From the NCBI RefSeq assembly GCF_014650915.1, contig NZ_BMVW01000020.1, positions 71,164-135,163 of the forward strand: 64,000 nt of DNA, read 5' to 3'. The notes beneath the pieces are model-generated. The model made no database searches, was not told where the DNA came from, and saw only the letters and a list, made by a program, of their open reading frames with translations. The DNA is from Streptomyces poonensis (GTDB taxonomy: Bacteria; Actinomycetota; Actinomycetes; Streptomycetales; Streptomycetaceae). The position numbers were made by a program, and so were the translations under genes. Of this stretch, positions 44,275-52,607 are shown in pieces (position 1 is the first letter of the stretch; every line of letters begins with the position of its first letter).

Positions 44275-46623
44275 TCAGAAGGTCAGGCTCCAGCCGTCGA
44301 GGTATCCGGGGTCGACGGTGAAGATGCCGGGAGTGTTGTCGGTGACGCGCAGCTTCCACGTGCCGTTGGCGGGTACGGCCGACGCGTCCACGGTGAACGT
44401 GTCGTGGAGTTCCGTGCCGTAGTCCCAGACGAAGTCCTTCACCAGGATCACCGTGCCGTCCTCGGCGACAAGGTTGATCACCTGTCCGCCGATGAAGTCG
44501 TGGACGAGGTCGACGGTCACTTTGAGGTCGTCGGGCGCGTTGCCGGTCCGCCCCGTGACGGTGATGGGTGACTCGACGGTGACCCAGTTGGGGATGTCGA
44601 CCCGGGCCGGATTGGTGAAGAAGTTCCCTCCGGAGGCCAGCACGGACCAGTCGAAGGCCAGTTCGCGGGTCTCCGAGGCGGAGTTCGTGACGGTGACGAC
44701 CGTGGAGAAGTCGCCCGCCGCTGTCGGGGTTCCGCTGATGACCCCGGTGGCGGTGTCGATGCTCAGCCCGGCGGGCAGGCCGGTCACGGCGTAACCGAGA
44801 GCGCCGGGACGGGTCGAGACCGCGTCGATCCGCAGTTCGGTGGGTTGGCCCACCGCGGACTTCTGGGTGGGCGGAACGACGGCCGCGATGTTGTTGACGT
44901 ACGAGGGGCCGACATTGACGGCGGCCCAGGCGTTGCCGACGGCCGTGTACGCACCGTCAGCCATGCCGAAGAGGTCGTCCGCGGCCCGGAGTGTGGCGAC
45001 GCGGGCGCCCGCGTAGTCGGTGCGGCTGGTCATGTAGACCGTCAGGGCCCGGTACCAGATGGCGGCGGCGTTCTCGATGCCGATGCCGGCGACCGGGTTG
45101 CCGTCGTAGGTGGGGCTGTCGTACGCGATGCCGTTGATGGTCCTCTGGCCGCTGCCTTCGGCGAGCAGGTAGAAGAAGTGGTTGCCCACCCCGGAGCTGA
45201 AGTGGGGGTCGAGTTTCCTGGTCTCAGAGGTCCAGTAGTCCTGGGACGTCCCCTTCGCGGAGGCATCCTTGGAGGGCCGGTCCATGTACCGGATCGGCTG
45301 GCCGGTGCCGCGCAGGTCGATCAGCTCGGCCATGGTGTAGTCCGGCGTGTCCAGCGGATTGTCCGCGTAGAACTCCACGGCTGCGGCCATGATGTCGCTG
45401 GTCGCCTCGTTGAGGCCGCCCGACTCACCCGAGTAGTACAGGTTCGCGGTGGCGTAGGTGACGCCGTGGCTCATCTCGTGGGCCGCGATGTCCATGGAGG
45501 TCACGGGTCGGGCGTCGCCGATGCCGTCACCGTAGGTCATGCAGAAGCACAGGTCGTCCCAGAAGGCGTTGGCGTATCCGCTGCCGTAGTGGACGCGGGA
45601 GCGGGCTCCCGCCCCGTCGTCGGCGATGCCGTTGCGGCCGAACCGGTCCTGGTAGAAGTCCCACGTCTTCTGTGCGCCGTACGCGGCGTCCACGGCAGCC
45701 GTCTGCTCGTGGGCGGCGGTGCCGTCGCCCCAGTGGTCGTCGTCGTCGGTGAGCAGGCTCTGCGTGTTGTCCTGGGCGAACGAGTAGGTCCGGTGGTTAC
45801 CGCGCGCCGGGTCGGTCAACTCGTACGCGGTGCCGTTGTGCACCGAGCCGATCTGCACGGGGCCGCTGTACTGGCTCTGGCCCTCACCGGCTCGGATCTG
45901 CTCCGCGCTGTGCAGTTGCTCGCCGGTGGTGGCATCGGTCACCACCTGGAGGCGGCTCGGGGTGCCGTCCTGCCGGACGCCCGTGACGAACGTCTCCCAG
46001 GCCAGGACGGGTTCGCCGGAGCCCGCCCAGACGACCTGGCGGGGGGCCTGCGGAGTGGCGGCCTCGGCGGTTCCCTTCTCCTTGCCCGCTGCCAGCGCCT
46101 CCTTCCTGGCGGCGCCGACGGTGACGGTGGGCTTGGTCGTGTCGACAGCGATCCGCGCCGAGGTGGCCTTGGTGACGGTCCTGGAGTCGCCGTCCTGGTG
46201 GACGACCAGGTCGCCGCCGAGCACCGGGAGCCCGGCGTAGGTGCGCTCGTAGCGGGTGTGGACGATGCCGTCCGCGTCCTTGACGACATCTCTCGGCACG
46301 AGCTTCTCGCGGTCGCCGAGCTTCAGCCGGCGGGCGGTGGCGGCACCGCCGGCGGCGGCCGACTCGAGCAGCTTCTCCCGCTCCTCCGCGGAGAGTTCGA
46401 CGCTCCCGGACCCGGGCTCGGGCCGGACCTCGATCCGCCGGGGCGCCCGGTCCTTGTCCGCGGCGAAGGCGTCCGGGCCCGCAGCCGTAGTGGCCGGGAG
46501 CAGGAGCGCTCCCACGGTGAGCGCTGCGGTCAGCACCGCGCGCTTGCGCGGAGCGGCAGCGCCCCGGAGAGGGCGAGACCCGGATATCGGAGAATGTCTT
46601 AACGATGGCAGTCTGTCAGTCAC
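44275..46623 (-). CDS. Secreted M4 (thermolysin-like) metalloprotease with P domain
   Basis: 782 residues. Signal peptide, then FTP and PepSY propeptide regions (to about 240). The M4 catalytic domain has HEMSH (His382, Glu383, His386) and the third zinc ligand in GGLNEATSD. Next come an Ig-like He-PIG module (LPAGLSIDTATGVISGTP) and a C-terminal P/Homo-B domain (ITVTGRTGNAPDDLKVTVDL, WKLRVTDNTPGIFTVDPG). Extracellular endopeptidase, self-processed. GTG 46623 is chosen because AGGAGAGCT precedes it and the signal peptide then fits; the frame is open further upstream. Monocistronic. Confidence 0.93.
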   Translation of the reverse strand: MTDRLPSLRHSPISGSRPLRGAAAPRKRAVLTAALTVGALLLPATTAAGPDAFAADKDRAPRRIEVRPEPGSGSVELSAEEREKLLESAAAGGAATARRLKLGDREKLVPRDVVKDADGIVHTRYERTYAGLPVLGGDLVVHQDGDSRTVTKATSARIAVDTTKPTVTVGAARKEALAAGKEKGTAEAATPQAPRQVVWAGSGEPVLAWETFVTGVRQDGTPSRLQVVTDATTGEQLHSAEQIRAGEGQSQYSGPVQIGSVHNGTAYELTDPARGNHRTYSFAQDNTQSLLTDDDDHWGDGTAAHEQTAAVDAAYGAQKTWDFYQDRFGRNGIADDGAGARSRVHYGSGYANAFWDDLCFCMTYGDGIGDARPVTSMDIAAHEMSHGVTYATANLYYSGESGGLNEATSDIMAAAVEFYADNPLDTPDYTMAELIDLRGTGQPIRYMDRPSKDASAKGTSQDYWTSETRKLDPHFSSGVGNHFFYLLAEGSGQRTINGIAYDSPTYDGNPVAGIGIENAAAIWYRALTVYMTSRTDYAGARVATLRAADDLFGMADGAYTAVGNAWAAVNVGPSYVNNIAAVVPPTQKSAVGQPTELRIDAVSTRPGALGYAVTGLPAGLSIDTATGVISGTPTAAGDFSTVVTVTNSASETRELAFDWSVLASGGNFFTNPARVDIPNWVTVESPITVTGRTGNAPDDLKVTVDLVHDFIGGQVINLVAEDGTVILVKDFVWDYGTELHDTFTVDASAVPANGTWKLRVTDNTPGIFTVDPGYLDGWSLTF

Positions 46624-47099
46624 TTCTGCAGCTCTCCTCGTGTCCGGCCGTACGCGCGACGGCCGGTGGCGCGGATGCCGGACGTGAGCCGGCACAACCG
46701 GCCCCAGGCAGCGATACGCACCACCTGGAACAACTCGATGCTTTCAAGGAATTAAGCAAACAGGCAGAGACGGACGGCCAGTTGTCCAAATCTCATCGAC
46801 TGATCAGCCGAGCACCCAACGCACTTGAACAGAAAGCTGCTTGAGGTAACACTTTCCCACATCAAGCTTCTGACCAGCGGTTTTAGCGATGAAGTTTTGC
46901 CACGCAGACCTCTTCGCACCGCTGGAGGGCGCGCCCGCAACCCACAGGAAGCCAGGATCACCTTCGCGCCACCCTCAAATCCGCATGTCGTCTGCCGGCC
47001 ATCCAGATGTAACAGAATGAAGGACTAACGGCACTAGCCTTCCCTGAGTCTCAACTACTTGAAGACAAATTAGAACCAAGGGGACATATCACTAGCCTC
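46624..47099. other. Intergenic region, lower GC
   Basis: About 475 bp, distinctly AT-richer than the rest (notably 46720-47090). No gene, repeat or known motif is seen. The first part must hold the protease promoter. Confidence 0.45.
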
Positions 47100-47850
47100 G
47101 ATCGTTCATGAGGGGGCTGCCCGGTGGGTGGTCGGTACGCGAAAAGTGCCTCTGACCACCGTCGAGGCACTTCCCAAGTGAAGAAACGTATGGGGCCCTC
47201 TCCTCGCGTCCACATCGAGGGCGGCAGTCAGGCGGCGGTGTCCCAGGCCGGGGCCGTACTGCTGGTCGAGACGATCCGCAAGGCCGGGCATGCCCGGTCG
47301 ATGTCGACGGCGCTGATGCCGTGGCAACGTCCGCGGGCGGTGCACGATCCGGGCAAGATCCTGCTGGATGGTGGTCCTGGCGGTCGCGCTGACCGGCGTC
47401 TGGACCGCGACCAGGTGGTGCTCCGTCCCGCCGACGGCTTCGGCAGCCAGGGCGAGCAGCTCTTCCACCGTGAATGCCTCCTCCGGGCCCGCCCACGTAG
47501 CGACCCCGTACCCGGTCACGCGCCCAGCCGCCGCGGCTTCCTCCGCGACAGCGAAAACGTCCCGGATCGCGTGGTGCAGGGCGGTACGGTCGCCGGGGTG
47601 GGCGCGCTCGGGATTCCGGAGCAGAACCAGGTCCAGCCGCTCGCGCCCAAACTGCTGGCGGTCGTGGGCGATCTGCCAGCGCACGTAGTCCGGGCAAGGC
47701 TGTGCCCGGCCGGGGCCTGGTCCTCGGTGAGGGCCCCGGCTTTCACGGCTTCGACACCGGTGGCCGCTGTGAGACAGCCGGCCTTCGTGGAGACCCGCAG
47801 CGGCGGATGGGCGGCCAGGGCCGGGGCGAGCAGGGTCTGCGCGCGGCCGG
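47100..47850 (-). pseudogene. Aldo/keto reductase remnant
   Basis: One frame gives YVRWQIAHDRQQFG, ERLDLVLLRNPERAHPG, AEEAAAAGRVTGYGVATW and LVAVQTPVS, matching the mid-barrel of aldo/keto reductases. The catalytic N-terminal Asp/Tyr region is scrambled. After VQTPVS the similarity moves to another frame (ALRIVSTSS) that ends in a stop. At least two lesions. Confidence 0.65.
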
Positions 47851-47940
47851 GCGATAACGGTCCTCATGACCTCACTGATGCCGCCGTAGATGCGGAAGAC
47901 ACGGTTGTCCGTATAGAGGCGGGCAATGGGGTGCTCGGGC
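47850..47940 (-). pseudogene. Acyl-CoA dehydrogenase C-terminal tail
   Basis: PIARLYTDNRVFRIYGGISE followed by VMRTVIAR is the last ~25 residues of acyl-CoA dehydrogenases (consensus R-YRD-R-..-IYGGTSEIM...IAR). Nothing of the enzyme remains upstream, and it runs in frame into the aldo/keto reductase debris. Confidence 0.7.
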
Positions 47941-47941
47941 C

Positions 47942-48364
47942 GGTGTCCAGAAACATGTGCAGCACGAACGCGACCAGCTCGTCGGCGGTATGCCCACCCG
48001 GCGGCTGGAGACCGTCAACCTCCCGCTCCAGGGCGCGTCGATCGCCGAAGAGCGAGCAAGTGCGCGCCTCGGCTACGACCTGCGCCGGCGCCACCTGGCC
48101 CTGGTGCTGTGGCATGCGCCCGGAATGACGGAGCAGGGCGAGCTGGAGTCGGCAGCCGATGCGATCGCCGAGGCGGCGCAGCAGGCCCCTCACTCTCGAA
48201 GCTCACCGCCTGCCTGGCCCGCTCTGAAGGCGAGCTCGCTCCTCATCCGCCCGCCGGGCCGACCTACGGCCGAGCGGTGCACGACGGCGCGGATACTCCT
48301 CGCGGAGGGCCTGGGGCTGGATGCCCCGCCGGTTCCGGCGCCGCTCGACATGTCACGCACCTGA
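47942..48364 (+). pseudogene. PucR-type regulator fragment
   Basis: RRLETVNLPLQG, then EERASARLGYDLRRRHLALV and LWHAPGMTEQGELESAADAI. This matches the central GGDEF-like segment of PucR/CdaR regulators. The N-terminal sensor and C-terminal helix-turn-helix are absent, and the last ~60 codons do not fit the family. Confidence 0.6.
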
Positions 48365-48373
48365 CCGCACGCT

Positions 48374-48409
48374 GCTACGCCCCGCCCAGAGCAGCGGGCG
48401 GGGCGTAGC
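48374..48409. terminator. 14-bp perfect hairpin
   Basis: Arms 48374-48387 and 48396-48409, 8-base loop, directly downstream of the coiled-coil gene. Confidence 0.88.
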
Positions 48410-48416
48410 ACTGCTG

Positions 48417-49085
48417 TCAGCCCTCCTCCGTCTTCGGCCGGTCGTCGATGACGATGGTCACGGGGTCGCCTTCGCCGGTCTGTGGTTCCTCCGTGACGGC
48501 CTGCACGGTCTTCTCGATGCGCGCGTACAGGTGCCGGGCGAGGGTCCGCGTGCCGGGTAGCACGTCGGTCCGCTGCCGGACGGCGCGGAGGCTGGTGAGG
48601 GCGGCGACGAGGCTGCGCCCGGACGCCACGACCTTGACGGCGCCACGCTTCTCGGATGTGACCTTGCCGGGGACGCGGAAGTGCGGGTCCTGTCCGGCGT
48701 TCTCGACGAGGAATGCCCAGTTGTCGCGGTGGGTGTGGAGGTGGGCGGCGGAGATGCCGGCGGCGGCTCGGAGGAGCTTGTCGAGGCTGTCGTCCTGGGG
48801 TTCGTCGGGCGCCAGGTTCGCGGCCGGCCTGGACTCTTCGGCGGAGCGCGGGCCGGCGAGCTGGTGGACGTGGCCACGGATGGCGGTGTGCTCGTCGTTG
48901 ATGCGGTTGAGCGGCTGCACGGTGGTGTCGCGGTGGCGGCCGAGTCCGTCACGGATGACGGTCTGCTGTCCGTGGACGCCTTCCCGGAGGGCTGTGGTGT
49001 CGCGTTGCAGCGCTTCGACCTTGTTGCGTAGCCCGTTGATGGCGTCGGCGATCTCATTCAGAGCTCTGCTGCTGATGAACGGCAT
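48417..49085 (-). CDS. Coiled-coil hypothetical protein
   Basis: 222 residues, soluble and charged. Residues 5-75 show heptad-like spacing (LNEIADAINGLRNKVEALQR) typical of a coiled coil. The rest (LLRAAAGISAAHLHTHRDNW, TSLRAVRQRTDVLPGTRTLA) is helical and unassigned. Good codon bias and a dedicated terminator support a real gene; the ribosome site is only a GGGGCGGGG run. Isolated by decayed genes. Function unknown. Confidence 0.75.
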   Translation of the reverse strand: MPFISSRALNEIADAINGLRNKVEALQRDTTALREGVHGQQTVIRDGLGRHRDTTVQPLNRINDEHTAIRGHVHQLAGPRSAEESRPAANLAPDEPQDDSLDKLLRAAAGISAAHLHTHRDNWAFLVENAGQDPHFRVPGKVTSEKRGAVKVVASGRSLVAALTSLRAVRQRTDVLPGTRTLARHLYARIEKTVQAVTEEPQTGEGDPVTIVIDDRPKTEEG

Positions 49086-49482
49086 GCCCCGCCCCTGTGG
49101 TCGTCAGCTGACCCGCCAAGAGTGGGGTTCGGTCGAAAAGCCGACAAGCCGCGTCCCGGCCACGGGGTAGTGCATCGGAGCGTGTGGGCGCGCACGGATC
49201 CCGTCATAGCCCGGTGGGCACGCGCACGCCACATTCCGGCCGTCGCTCACGGTTCGGTTGAATGCCTGCCCCGATGATGGCTCTTCGCAGTTGAGGGTGT
49301 AGATCCGGGCTGGCCGATGAGTGCCGTGCAGACGACAGCCACCTGCGTATGGTCCGACAGCGGCATCACGCACCAAGGCCAGCGGCGCTGGACGGTGACG
49401 ATCGGCCGGTCGCGGCTGTCGCGGCTGTCGCGGCTGTCGCGGCTGTCGCGGCTGTCGCTCGAGCGGTACCTCCTCGATCGGT
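49086..49482. other. Intergenic region
   Basis: About 400 bp with no convincing gene. It contains the promoter of the coiled-coil gene and, near its right end, the 9-bp repeat array. Confidence 0.5.
49411..49458. repeat. Five 9-bp tandem repeats
   Basis: CGCGGCTGT repeated five times exactly plus a partial copy, downstream of the XRE gene. Multiples of three, so every frame stays open through it. Confidence 0.95.
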
Positions 49483-50346
49483 TCATCGGACTGGTTCGGT
49501 TTGCATCGCCTGTGTGCCCACGACGGTCAGCAGCGCGAGCTTTTCGGCGGTGTCGCCCTCGGCGCGTGGGGTGAACCAGAGCAACCGCTGGCGGCCGTCC
49601 TCGCTGAAGAGGCTGAGACAGTTGAGATCGAGCATGCCAACGGTGGGGTGGACGATCCGCTTGCGCTCGTCTCTGCGCACCTCCACGTCCTGGTCGGCCC
49701 AGAGCCCCTGGAACTCCGGCGACTGCTGCAGCAGCTCGTCCACCAGCTCGGTCGCCTCGGCGTCGCCCGGGCTGCGTCGCCCGACTGCCGCGCGCAGGTC
49801 GGCAACGAACGAGCGTGACTGCGGGGCGAGGTCCTCCTGCGGGTAGATCTGCCGCGAGGCCGGGTCGGTGAACCATCGGTAGATGAAGCTCGCCGCGCGG
49901 CCGTGGTGCGCGGACAGGTCGCCGAGCATCGCGATGGCGAGCGGGTTCTGGACCAGAACGGTGTGCAGGTCGGTGCTCACCATCGCCGGGGTCCCGTCGA
50001 TTCGTGTCAGCAGGTCGAGCAGCGCGGGGTGGACGTGTGACGCCGTCCCGCCCTGGTGCGGGATCGGGCGGTTCGCCAACCGGTACAGATGGTCGCGTTC
50101 GTCGCGGCTGAGGCGCAGGGCGCGGGCGAGCGCGGCGAGCATCTGGTCGGAGGGCTGCGAGCCGGCACCGCGCTCGAGCTCGGTGTAGTACTCCACCGAG
50201 GCGCCGGCCAGAACGGCGACCTCGTCGCGACGCAGACCGGGGACGCGGCGCCGCGGGCCGGGCGCGAGCCCGACGTCCTCGGGGCGGATCCGCTCGCGTC
50301 GCGAACGCAGGAAGCCACCGAGTTCGGAGTACCTCGTGTTCGACAT
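49483..50346 (-). CDS. XRE-family regulator, MmyB-like
   Basis: 287 residues. N-terminal helix-turn-helix (LGGFLRSRRERIRPEDVG; RRVPGLRRDEVAVLAGASVE) and MmyB-like ligand-binding domain (YYTELERGAGSQPS, IYRWFTDPASRQIYPQED, FVADLRAAVGRRSPGDAEAT). The C-terminus ends LLTVVGTQAM instead of the usual YTAEPGS motif, so the ligand pocket may differ. ATG 50346 has GGGAGG eight bases upstream. MmyB-like regulators usually sit beside an SDR gene; that gene is at 50775, with a short VOC gene between. Confidence 0.9.
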   Translation of the reverse strand: MSNTRYSELGGFLRSRRERIRPEDVGLAPGPRRRVPGLRRDEVAVLAGASVEYYTELERGAGSQPSDQMLAALARALRLSRDERDHLYRLANRPIPHQGGTASHVHPALLDLLTRIDGTPAMVSTDLHTVLVQNPLAIAMLGDLSAHHGRAASFIYRWFTDPASRQIYPQEDLAPQSRSFVADLRAAVGRRSPGDAEATELVDELLQQSPEFQGLWADQDVEVRRDERKRIVHPTVGMLDLNCLSLFSEDGRQRLLWFTPRAEGDTAEKLALLTVVGTQAMQTEPVR

Positions 50347-50378
50347 GGGCACAGCCTCCCTGGGCGGCGCCGTCGGCG

Positions 50379-50419
50379 CCAGGGGATGTCGTCCCCACCT
50401 TCGCGAGCGACTGTCACGG
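50379..50419. repeat. 41-bp direct repeat, copy 1 (operator-like)
   Basis: 35 of 41 bases match 50703-50743. Contains the dyad GGGGATGTCGTCCCC 33-47 bp before the XRE start, and its right end overlaps the last 6 bp of the VOC gene. Confidence 0.85.
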
Positions 50420-50647
50420 TCGCCTCGTGGCGTTCCGGATCGCGGCGGTCAGCTCGATGATCGTTCCGACATCGTCGACGATGAAGGCGATTCGTCGGCC
50501 GATGGGGCCGATCTGCAGTGGCTCGGCGAAGGGCGCCACACCACGTGCCTGTAAGCGGGCAAGGGCATCGTTGAGGTCCGCCACGGCCAAGAGCATGTCG
50601 GCTGCCAGTGTGATGCCGACATGGTCGTGACGAACGTCGATGGTCAT
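50414..50647 (-). CDS. Shortened VOC/glyoxalase-like protein
   Basis: 77 residues, about half the normal length. It begins like a VOC domain (MTIDVRHDHVGITLAADM), then jumps to the last part (LNDALARLQARGVAPFAEPL, IGPIGRRIAFIVDDVGTIIE). The first beta-alpha-beta-beta-beta module appears deleted in frame. ATG 50647 has GAAGGGAG. Whether it folds, perhaps as a dimer, is unknown. Lies between the XRE and SDR genes and between two 41-bp repeats. Confidence 0.7.
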   Translation of the reverse strand: MTIDVRHDHVGITLAADMLLAVADLNDALARLQARGVAPFAEPLQIGPIGRRIAFIVDDVGTIIELTAAIRNATRRP

Positions 50648-50702
50648 GCGGCTCCCTTCGTTGGCTGACGTTTCGTCCAGCCTCTGCGCGTGTCGCCGCT
50701 GC

Positions 50703-50743
50703 CTGCCAGGGGACGGCGTCCCCACCTTTGGGAGCAACTGTCG
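50703..50743. repeat. 41-bp direct repeat, copy 2 (operator-like)
   Basis: Contains the perfect dyad GGGGACGGCGTCCCC, 58-72 bp before the SDR start codon. Same orientation as copy 1. Probably the binding site of the XRE regulator. Confidence 0.85.
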
Positions 50744-50774
50744 CGGGCCCGCGCCGCGCCACAGAGTGGACGCC

Positions 50775-51536
50775 ATGAACACCTCACTCACTGACACACT
50801 CACTGACTCCGGCGCATCGCCGGTCGCTGGAAAGACGGTCCTGATCACCGGTGGCACGAGCGGAATCGGCGCCGCGACCGCTCGGCTCCTGCTCGTGCGT
50901 GGCCACCGGGTCGCCGTCACCGGGCGCGACCCTGGTCGGCTCAAGGCCTTCCTCGACGAAGTCGGCTACGCGGACCGCGTCCTGGGACTGGTAGCAGATG
51001 CCTCCGACTGGGAGTCCACGAACACAGCGGTCACCAGCACGGTGGAGCGCTTCGGGTCGCTCGACGCAGCAATCGCGAACGCAGGCGGCGCGTCCGCGGA
51101 TCACTTCCGGACGGGCGGTGGCGGCGTCGTCGACGGCGGCGATCCGGAGCTGTGGGCACCGATGGTACTCGCCAACGTGCTCGGCCCGGCTCTGCTGGCC
51201 AAGGCGACCCTGCCCCACCTCGAGCAGTCCCGCGGCCGGCTGGTGCTCATCGGCAGCGTGGCCGGAATCAAGAACAGCCCGGGCAACCTCTACTCCGCCA
51301 CGAAGTGGGCAGTGGTCGGCTTCGCCGAGAACCTCCGCCTGCACGCCACGACCCGCGGCATCGGGGTCACGGTCGTGAACCCCGGCATGATCGACACCGC
51401 GTTCTGGCACGGCCAGGCTCCCCCCATCGCGATGAGCCCGGATTCGGTGGCCGAGGCGATCGGCTTCGCGCTCGACCAGCCGGCAGGCGTCGACCTCAAC
51501 GCGGTGACGATCCGTCCGATCGGCCAGCCCGTCTGA
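50775..51536 (+). CDS. Short-chain dehydrogenase/reductase
   Basis: 253 residues. Classical SDR: cofactor loop VLITGGTSGIGAAT, AIANAGG, catalytic serine in LIGSVAG, Tyr173 and Lys177 in LYSATKWAV, then VVNPGMIDTAF. An NAD(P)-dependent oxidoreductase, substrate unknown. Weak ribosome site before ATG 50775. Divergent from the XRE/VOC pair and preceded by the operator-like dyad, so it is probably the regulator's target. Confidence 0.93.
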   Translation: MNTSLTDTLTDSGASPVAGKTVLITGGTSGIGAATARLLLVRGHRVAVTGRDPGRLKAFLDEVGYADRVLGLVADASDWESTNTAVTSTVERFGSLDAAIANAGGASADHFRTGGGGVVDGGDPELWAPMVLANVLGPALLAKATLPHLEQSRGRLVLIGSVAGIKNSPGNLYSATKWAVVGFAENLRLHATTRGIGVTVVNPGMIDTAFWHGQAPPIAMSPDSVAEAIGFALDQPAGVDLNAVTIRPIGQPV

Positions 51537-51574
51537 CTCCAGGCGGACAGCGCGCTCACTGGTGCACCATCCTC

Positions 51575-51845
51575 GTGTCAGTGATCTTCGATGGAACCGC
51601 CGGTTGTCGCGGTAGACGCGCTGCACGTCCTCGAAGCGCGTAACCGACCAGAAGCCCGGCCGGCCCTTGCCGGGCTCCGTCCGGAAGACCGGGTTCTTGG
51701 CCCGGAGCCTGCGCCACAGCTCGTATTGGTCGTAGAGCTGGAAGAACCAGGGGTCGGCCAGATCCACCGTGGTGCAGTCCTCCGGGAGTTCCCGCACACC
51801 GCTCATCTGCTTCCTCGCGTATCGCATCTTGGGCTCGATGGACAC
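51575..51845 (-). pseudogene. Cytochrome P450 N-terminal stump
   Basis: About 85 codons: VDLADPWFFQLYDQYELWRR, NPVFRTEPGKGRPGFWSVTR, then FEDVQRVYRDNRRF, a typical P450 start. It then meets the antisense of the SDR gene. No I-helix, ExxR or heme cysteine region remains. Confidence 0.8.
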
Positions 51846-51942
51846 GGAGGCTAGCCCCGCGGACGGGCGCGGTTCTGTCGCCGGACTACACGCTCAAGTG
51901 CCCCTCCGGCCCAGCCCGTGGGCTCCAGCGCGGCCGGGGCCG

Positions 51943-52602
51943 CTACTCGTCCGCCCCCGCGGTGATGAAGCCCGACTCGTACGCCGTGATCACGGCCTGG
52001 ACGCGGTCGCGCGCGCCGAGCTTCGCCAGCACTGCGCTCACGTGTGTCTTCACCGTCTCGGTGCCCAAATGCAGCTCGGCGGCGATCTCCGCGTTCGTCA
52101 GGCCGCGCGCGACGAACCGCAGCACCTGGCCCTCGCGTATGGTGAGCGCGGCCTTCTCCAGTGCGCGCCGCGCCGATTCGTTGCCGTGCGCGGCGGCGAG
52201 GGAGCGCAGCGCGGGCGGGAAGAGCAACGAATCGCCCTCGGCGACGATCCGCACCGCGTGCACGATCTCGGTGGGCCGGGCGCGCTTCAGCAGAAACCCG
52301 TCGGCGCCGGCACGCAGCGCCCCGTAGACGTACTCGTCCTCCTCGAACGTGGTGATGACGAGGATCCTCGGCGGGTCGGCGACCGTCCGCAGCACGGCCC
52401 GGGTCGCCTCTATGCCGTCCATCAGCGGCATACGCACGTCCATGGCGACGACGTCCGGCTTCACCTTCCCCACCAGGGGAATGACGGCCGCGCCGTCCGC
52501 CGCCTCACCGACGACCTCGATGTCGGGCTGTGTCTCCAGGATGGCGCGCAGCCCGGCGCGTACGAGCGCGTCGTCGTCGACGAGCAGGACGGTGATCGGC
52601 AT
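51943..52602 (-). CDS. NarL/LuxR-type response regulator
   Basis: 219 residues. Receiver domain with the acidic pocket VDDD (9-11), phosphoacceptor Asp55 (VVAMDVRMP) and Lys in FLLKRA; C-terminal LuxR helix-turn-helix (LTNAEIAAELHLGTETVKTH). ATG 52602 lies 5 bp after the kinase stop, so kinase and regulator are one operon. Likely controls the divergent ABC transporter through the palindrome at 53860. Confidence 0.95.
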   Translation of the reverse strand: MPITVLLVDDDALVRAGLRAILETQPDIEVVGEAADGAAVIPLVGKVKPDVVAMDVRMPLMDGIEATRAVLRTVADPPRILVITTFEEDEYVYGALRAGADGFLLKRARPTEIVHAVRIVAEGDSLLFPPALRSLAAAHGNESARRALEKAALTIREGQVLRFVARGLTNAEIAAELHLGTETVKTHVSAVLAKLGARDRVQAVITAYESGFITAGADE

Positions 52603-52607
52603 GCCGG

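Noticed and set aside
44845..46602. 585-codon plus-strand frame opposite the M4 protease
   Set aside because: Shadow; the minus strand has the HEMSH zinc motif and full domain order.
49411..49458. CRISPR-like array
   Set aside because: Nine-base head-to-tail copies without spacers, and no cas genes anywhere.
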